Shown piece by piece: positions 7,941-10,888 of a stretch of 10,888 bases of DNA. The notes below the pieces were generated by a model. It did no database searches, was not told the origin of the DNA, and worked only from the letters and a program-made list of their open reading frames with translations. The position numbers and the translations under genes were made by a program. Source of the DNA: Treponema sp. (GTDB lineage: Bacteria > Spirochaetota > Spirochaetia > Treponematales > Breznakiellaceae); contig JAIRUO010000169.1 in assembly GCA_031254385.1 (NCBI GenBank), positions 1 to 10,888 on the forward strand. The letters are read 5' to 3'. The first letter of the stretch is position 1. The number at the start of each line of letters is the position of its first letter.

Positions 7941-8786
7941 CTACATAAACGACTGGAACAGTTGATCCGTCAAAAGGCTCCAGCCGTCAACCAAAATAAA
8001 AAGGATGAGCTTAAAAGGCATGGAGATCATAACAGGCGGCAGCATGATCATGCCCATGGACATGAGCGCGCTTGCCACTACCATATCAATAACTATAAAA
8101 GGAATAAAAAGACCAATGCCTATTCTGAATGCCACGGTCAGTTCATTTAGAATGAAGGCCGGAATTAAAACATAAGTAGGCACATCGGCCAGGGTATTGG
8201 GTCTGTCCAGGCCGCGCATATTCATAAAGAGGGCTATATTTTTCTCGCCAGAACTGCTTTGCAGATGCCGGCCCATAAAGATGCGCAAAGGCCCTTCCGC
8301 TTCCCGGTACGCTTCTTGCACGTTAATTTTCCCTTCCGAAAGCGGCCTTAAGGAATTATCATAAATAGTGGTAAAAGTAGGCCACATTAAAAATATAGTC
8401 ATAAACAAGGCTATTCCCATAAGCACCTGGTTGGGAGGAACCTGCTGCAAAGAGAGCGCCCTTTTTATGAAATCCAGAACAATTGCAATGCGAAGAAAAC
8501 TGGTCATCAGTATGATAATGCTTGGCGCAAGGGAAAGCACTGTTAAGAGCAAAAGAAGCTGTAGAGAAAAAGCCACTTCGCTTCCGGTTTCCGGGTTGCG
8601 TATGGTCAGATCGATAAAGGGAATGCCTGTATTGTAATCGGGATCGGGAATGTCCATGGTTCCTTCGGTTGACATACCCGGAAAGGTGGACTGGGCTTCC
8701 AGCCCAGGAGCCGCAATCATGAAAAACAAAAAGCAGAGCGCTAAAAAAATCGTTTTAAATACTGCTTTTTTTAATAAGGCACTCAT
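7941..8786 (-). CDS. fliP: flagellar export gate protein FliP
   Basis: FliP forms the pentameric core of the flagellar export channel. The first 31 residues look like a cleavable signal peptide (basic start, hydrophobic core at 10-26, site after LEA), as known for FliP. A short periplasmic part precedes the conserved FliP block at about 77-136, with PSIIILMTSFLRIAIVLDF (88-106) and QQVPPNQVLMGIALF (114-128). The C-terminal half has further membrane segments (about 203-234 and 236-268), including the region with MGMIMLPPVMISMPFKL (244-260). The length of 281 residues is slightly above the enteric form because of the leader and N-terminal region. The ATG is 1 nt after the fliO stop, so the two are probably coupled. 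A short T7/A7 tract lies in the leader. Confidence 0.96.
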   Translation of the reverse strand: MSALLKKAVFKTIFLALCFLFFMIAAPGLEAQSTFPGMSTEGTMDIPDPDYNTGIPFIDLTIRNPETGSEVAFSLQLLLLLTVLSLAPSIIILMTSFLRIAIVLDFIKRALSLQQVPPNQVLMGIALFMTIFLMWPTFTTIYDNSLRPLSEGKINVQEAYREAEGPLRIFMGRHLQSSSGEKNIALFMNMRGLDRPNTLADVPTYVLIPAFILNELTVAFRIGIGLFIPFIVIDMVVASALMSMGMIMLPPVMISMPFKLILFILVDGWSLLTDQLFQSFM

Positions 8787-8787
8787 A

Positions 8788-9417
8788 CTAAAGCCCCTTT
8801 AGCCTGTCCCTCTGTTTTTTGAGGGAGTCTGCATGAGAACCGAGACCGGGTTTTGAATTATTCGCGTTTCCTAAACGATTTAGCATGGCGCGGAAATCAA
8901 GGATTCTGCCGGTTCCGGTTTCGGCGTTCTTCTGGGCCTCATCCAGGAGCATGGTTTCTAAAGCTTCCTGTTCGTCAATTTCTGCTATGAGCCTTAACCC
9001 AGCGCCAGTGCCGCCGCCTACGAGCCAGGCTTTTTTGCCCACGGATACAACCGCGGCAAAACTGTCAGACCCCAAGGGCAAAGTTGCAAGAACTTTTAGA
9101 TTTGGGTCACGCGCCTTGGAAGGTCTGGACAGGCGCTTGATAAAAAACACTACCCCGTAAATTGCCAGGCCTGCCAGCGCCAGAACAATAATCACGCGGA
9201 AGATGTCCCAGGCAGAGGTATTGCCCAAGGTCGATTCCGTGATTGCCTGCTCGCCAAAAACAATTGTCTCTTCGGAGACAGTTGCGCGGCGCTCCTGTGG
9301 GATTTCCTCTGTAGCAATGGGCAGAGTATCATCCGCTTCCTGGGCAGAAATGGGGAATTGTATGAGGATAATGCCGACAATTAATGCCGTAAAAAAAACA
9401 AATCGAGTTGTGTTCAG
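8788..9417 (-). CDS. fliO: flagellar biosynthesis protein FliO (FliZ-like)
   Basis: FliO is a poorly conserved membrane protein that helps assemble or stabilise the FliP ring. I call it from position between the switch gene and fliP plus topology. There is an N-terminal signal sequence (site after PISA, about residue 25), an acidic low-complexity stretch, then one membrane segment (about 75-93). The cytoplasmic domain contains KVLATLPLGSDSFAAVVSVG and KKAWLVGGGTGAGLRL, which resemble the FliO core. There is no ATG or GTG in frame near the 5' end. CTG at 9417 has the strong site GGGAGGGG (9423-9430) five nt before it. TTG at 9432 is the next candidate, but it has only a weak AGG 11 nt upstream and would put that strong site inside the gene. 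I annotate from CTG and consider TTG a real alternative. A T8 run (9391-9398) lies just inside the coding part. Confidence 0.85.
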   Translation of the reverse strand: MNTTRFVFFTALIVGIILIQFPISAQEADDTLPIATEEIPQERRATVSEETIVFGEQAITESTLGNTSAWDIFRVIIVLALAGLAIYGVVFFIKRLSRPSKARDPNLKVLATLPLGSDSFAAVVSVGKKAWLVGGGTGAGLRLIAEIDEQEALETMLLDEAQKNAETGTGRILDFRAMLNRLGNANNSKPGLGSHADSLKKQRDRLKGL

Positions 9418-9422
9418 TTTTT

Positions 9423-9430
9423 CCCCTCCC
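9423..9430 (-). promoter_or_regulatory. strong ribosome-binding site of fliO (decides a CTG start)
   Basis: GGGAGGGG lies 5 nt before an in-frame CTG (9417) and is the best Shine-Dalgarno match in this gap. It falls just after the alternative TTG start, which makes the TTG less likely as the main start. Confidence 0.6.
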
Positions 9431-9462
9431 AAGTTAAAACTGACCTAATACTAGTCCATTAT

Positions 9463-9471
9463 ATTATAGCA
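9463..9471 (-). promoter_or_regulatory. extended -10 promoter element upstream of fliO
   Basis: Read on the minus strand, the fliY–fliO gap contains TGCTATAAT, a consensus extended -10 (TGn plus TATAAT). I see no good TTGACA-like hexamer 16-18 nt upstream; that space is an A8 tract. Extended -10 promoters can work without a clear -35. A start of transcription near 9456 would leave a leader of about 24 nt to the TTG or 39 nt to the CTG start of fliO. It could be an internal promoter for the export-gate and regulatory genes downstream. This is inference from sequence alone. Confidence 0.5.
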
Positions 9472-9491
9472 TAAATATTTTTTTTATGCTA
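9467..9491 (-). repeat. 9-bp inverted repeat at the fliY stop and the -10 element
   Basis: A perfect inverted repeat has arms TAGCATAAA and TTTATGCTA around a 7-nt A-rich loop. The left arm contains the fliY stop codon and the right arm overlaps the extended -10 element. The stem is AT-rich and is not followed by a U tract, so it is a poor intrinsic terminator. It could be an operator, a weak processing or attenuation structure, or chance in an AT-rich gap. Confidence 0.45.
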
Positions 9492-10589
9492 GCCCAAATC
9501 ATTCATTCTTTCCATTGGAGAAACAATTTCAGTTACACGGACTCCAAAGTTTTCATCGATTACTACAACTTCACCCTTGGCAATCAATTTGTGATTAACA
9601 AGAATGTCAACAGGCTCACCGGCGAGTTTGTCCAATTCGATAATGGTGCCTTCGCCCATGGATAAAATTTCTTTGATCAGTTTCCGGGTACGGCCTAATT
9701 CGACGGTCATCTCCATAAAGACGTCCATGATCAGGCTGATGTTTCCGGCTTCCTGGGAAGTCGCGTGAGGCATCAAATTGGGGAACTGTACGGACTGAAC
9801 ATTCGCATTTCCCATCATATTACCCATACCCATGTTTGGCACTCCCATACCCAGGCCTTGTAATCCTCCCATCATTCCCATAGCGCCCATTCCCTTGTCA
9901 GCGCCGGGCTGGACCTGAGCAGGGGCAGCCGCAGCACCGCTCAAAGCGCGAGCTATATCAGAGGCCACAGAAGAGCCCAGTATCTCCCAGAATTGGTTTG
10001 GCACGCCGTCTCCCAAATCCAGATTGTATGAAGCGCAGAAAAAATCCCCTGCTGGAAGAGCCGCTGCTGCCTTGGGCACATTAGAAGCGGTAGGGGGCAT
10101 ATTGCTGATAGACTTATTGCCGGTCTTGCTTGTCAGGGCGGTAATCTGGGAACCTATTATGGTTCCTACAGCCTCACCGATTACCGACATGGCCATTTCG
10201 TCCAGTTCTATATTATCTTCTTTATTGATTAATCCGGCTATGCTCTTGGCGGCACTCTCCGGCATAACATAAAGATGGTCGCCGGGGAAGCCTGAATTAA
10301 AGTCCGCTCTGATAACGGTAACCTTATCCGGAAGCAGGGCCAGTAAAGTATCCTGATTTACAAAGGTTGCCTTGGGCGCCTTTATGGAAACTGAGGAGCC
10401 GGTCATCATGGACAGATTGGAAGCCTGGGCATCTACGGTAGACGCAAGAAAGCTTTCCAGGGCCTTGCGATCCCCTTCTGAGCCGTTTGCGGCTGCGGTC
10501 GCGGTCGGTGCCGAACTTCCCATGCCATCTGAGCCTACACCTGACAATAACGCATCTATTTCATCTTGCGAGAGAGCGCCGTCACTCAT
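9489..10589 (-). CDS. fliY: flagellar motor switch protein FliY/FliN
   Basis: This is a rotor (C-ring) protein that links CheY-P to motor switching. Residues 6-15 (LSQDEIDALL) match the FliM/FliY N-terminal CheY-P-binding motif. A CheC-like middle domain follows (about 40-215). A Met/Gly-rich linker (about 232-262) leads to a C-terminal SpoA/FliN domain (about 287-366) ending in VRVTEIVSPMERMNDLG. This layout is that of FliY rather than a short FliN, although spirochaete annotations use both names. In the CheC-like site the Ser-x3-Glu (135, 139) and the Pro 22 residues beyond the catalytic position (165) are kept, but the expected Asn is Gly142. The start has GGGGAGGA 6 nt upstream and overlaps the fliM stop by 4 nt. 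The 366-residue length is typical of FliY. Confidence 0.93.
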   Translation of the reverse strand: MSDGALSQDEIDALLSGVGSDGMGSSAPTATAAANGSEGDRKALESFLASTVDAQASNLSMMTGSSVSIKAPKATFVNQDTLLALLPDKVTVIRADFNSGFPGDHLYVMPESAAKSIAGLINKEDNIELDEMAMSVIGEAVGTIIGSQITALTSKTGNKSISNMPPTASNVPKAAAALPAGDFFCASYNLDLGDGVPNQFWEILGSSVASDIARALSGAAAAPAQVQPGADKGMGAMGMMGGLQGLGMGVPNMGMGNMMGNANVQSVQFPNLMPHATSQEAGNISLIMDVFMEMTVELGRTRKLIKEILSMGEGTIIELDKLAGEPVDILVNHKLIAKGEVVVIDENFGVRVTEIVSPMERMNDLG

Positions 10590-10888
10590 AATGATTCCTC
10601 CCCATCTGTTGCCAGCTCTTCAAATTCATCTTGTTCAAGCTCGGCGATTTTCTTTATAACCTGCACTGCCATTTTTCTGCCTATAACCCCTGGCCGGCAG
10701 AGGAATTTCTTCTTTCTGCCTACATTCAGGGAATAGGGGTCACCGATCCTCGTATTGTAAAGCCGCACCACGTCCCCCATCTGGAGGGAAAGTACATCCC
10801 GGACCGAAATATTTATTTTTCCTATTTCCGCTACTATATCAACATCGACATTTGAGAGTTTGTCCTTTAGCAAATTGAGGTTTTCGGT
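10586..10888 (-). CDS. fliM: flagellar motor switch protein FliM, C-terminal part (5' end outside window)
   Basis: Only the last 100 residues are inside the window. The frame stays open through the right edge, so an internal TTG at 10873 is not its start. The segment is the SpoA (FliMN_C) domain, with VDVDIVAEIGKINISVRDVLSLQMGD and RKKKFLCRPGVIGRK-type features that fit FliM. FliM forms the C-ring with FliG and FliN/FliY and takes part in CheY-P reading through its N-terminus, which is not visible here. The stop overlaps the fliY start by 4 nt. The identity is supported by both domain and gene order. Confidence 0.92.
   Translation of the reverse strand, partial: TENLNLLKDKLSNVDVDIVAEIGKINISVRDVLSLQMGDVVRLYNTRIGDPYSLNVGRKKKFLCRPGVIGRKMAVQVIKKIAELEQDEFEELATDGEESL

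Noticed and set aside
9467..9491. Intrinsic terminator between fliY and fliO
   Set aside because: The stem is AT-rich and the sequence after it is the TATAAT region, not a U tract. An operon break there is not supported.
10586..10873. A complete small gene starting at TTG 10873
   Set aside because: The frame is open to the window edge and the domain is the C-terminal half of FliM, so it is a partial fliM.
1..10888. Mobile element, CRISPR array, tRNA or rRNA genes, riboswitch
   Set aside because: All sequence is explained by tightly packed flagellar genes. I saw no transposase, regular repeat-spacer pattern or structured RNA signature.

Overview
The window is an uninterrupted stretch of a flagellar (fla/che-type) operon, with every gene on the minus strand. 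Gene order and protein content point to a spirochaete, most likely a Treponema of moderate GC. The main clues are the order fliM–fliN/fliY–fliO–fliP–fliQ–fliR–flhB–flhA–flhF–flhG–(unknown)–fliA, a FliY-type switch protein with a CheC-like middle domain, and a WhiG/FliA sigma factor at the end of the run. The species call is inference from layout and protein flavour, not from a database search.

In transcription order (high to low coordinates) the window starts inside fliM (C-terminal 100 residues) and continues with the switch protein fliY/fliN. A 56- to 71-nt gap follows, the longest in the window, holding a consensus extended -10 element and a 9-bp inverted repeat. Then come the export-gate genes fliO, fliP, fliQ and fliR with flhB and flhA. 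These are followed by the GTPase/ATPase pair flhF and flhG, an unrecognised two-TM membrane protein, and the 5' two thirds of the sigma-28 gene, cut by the window edge. Genes are separated by 1-26 nt or overlap by 4 nt (fliM/fliY and fliR/flhB), so translational coupling along the transcript is likely. Apart from the fliY–fliO gap there is no non-coding stretch of note, and no gap reaches 300 bases.

The products form three functional groups. FliM and FliY are C-ring/switch components that read CheY-P. FliO/P/Q/R, FlhB and FlhA make the flagellar type III export apparatus in the inner membrane, and FlhB carries the NPTH self-cleavage site. FlhF, FlhG and FliA are regulators of flagellar placement, flagellar number and late-gene transcription. 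No mobile element, CRISPR array, tRNA or rRNA was seen. The main items for follow-up are the unknown membrane protein between flhG and fliA, the fliO promoter/inverted-repeat region with its odd start codon, and two features of FliY: a Met/Gly-rich linker and a CheC-like site lacking the catalytic Asn.
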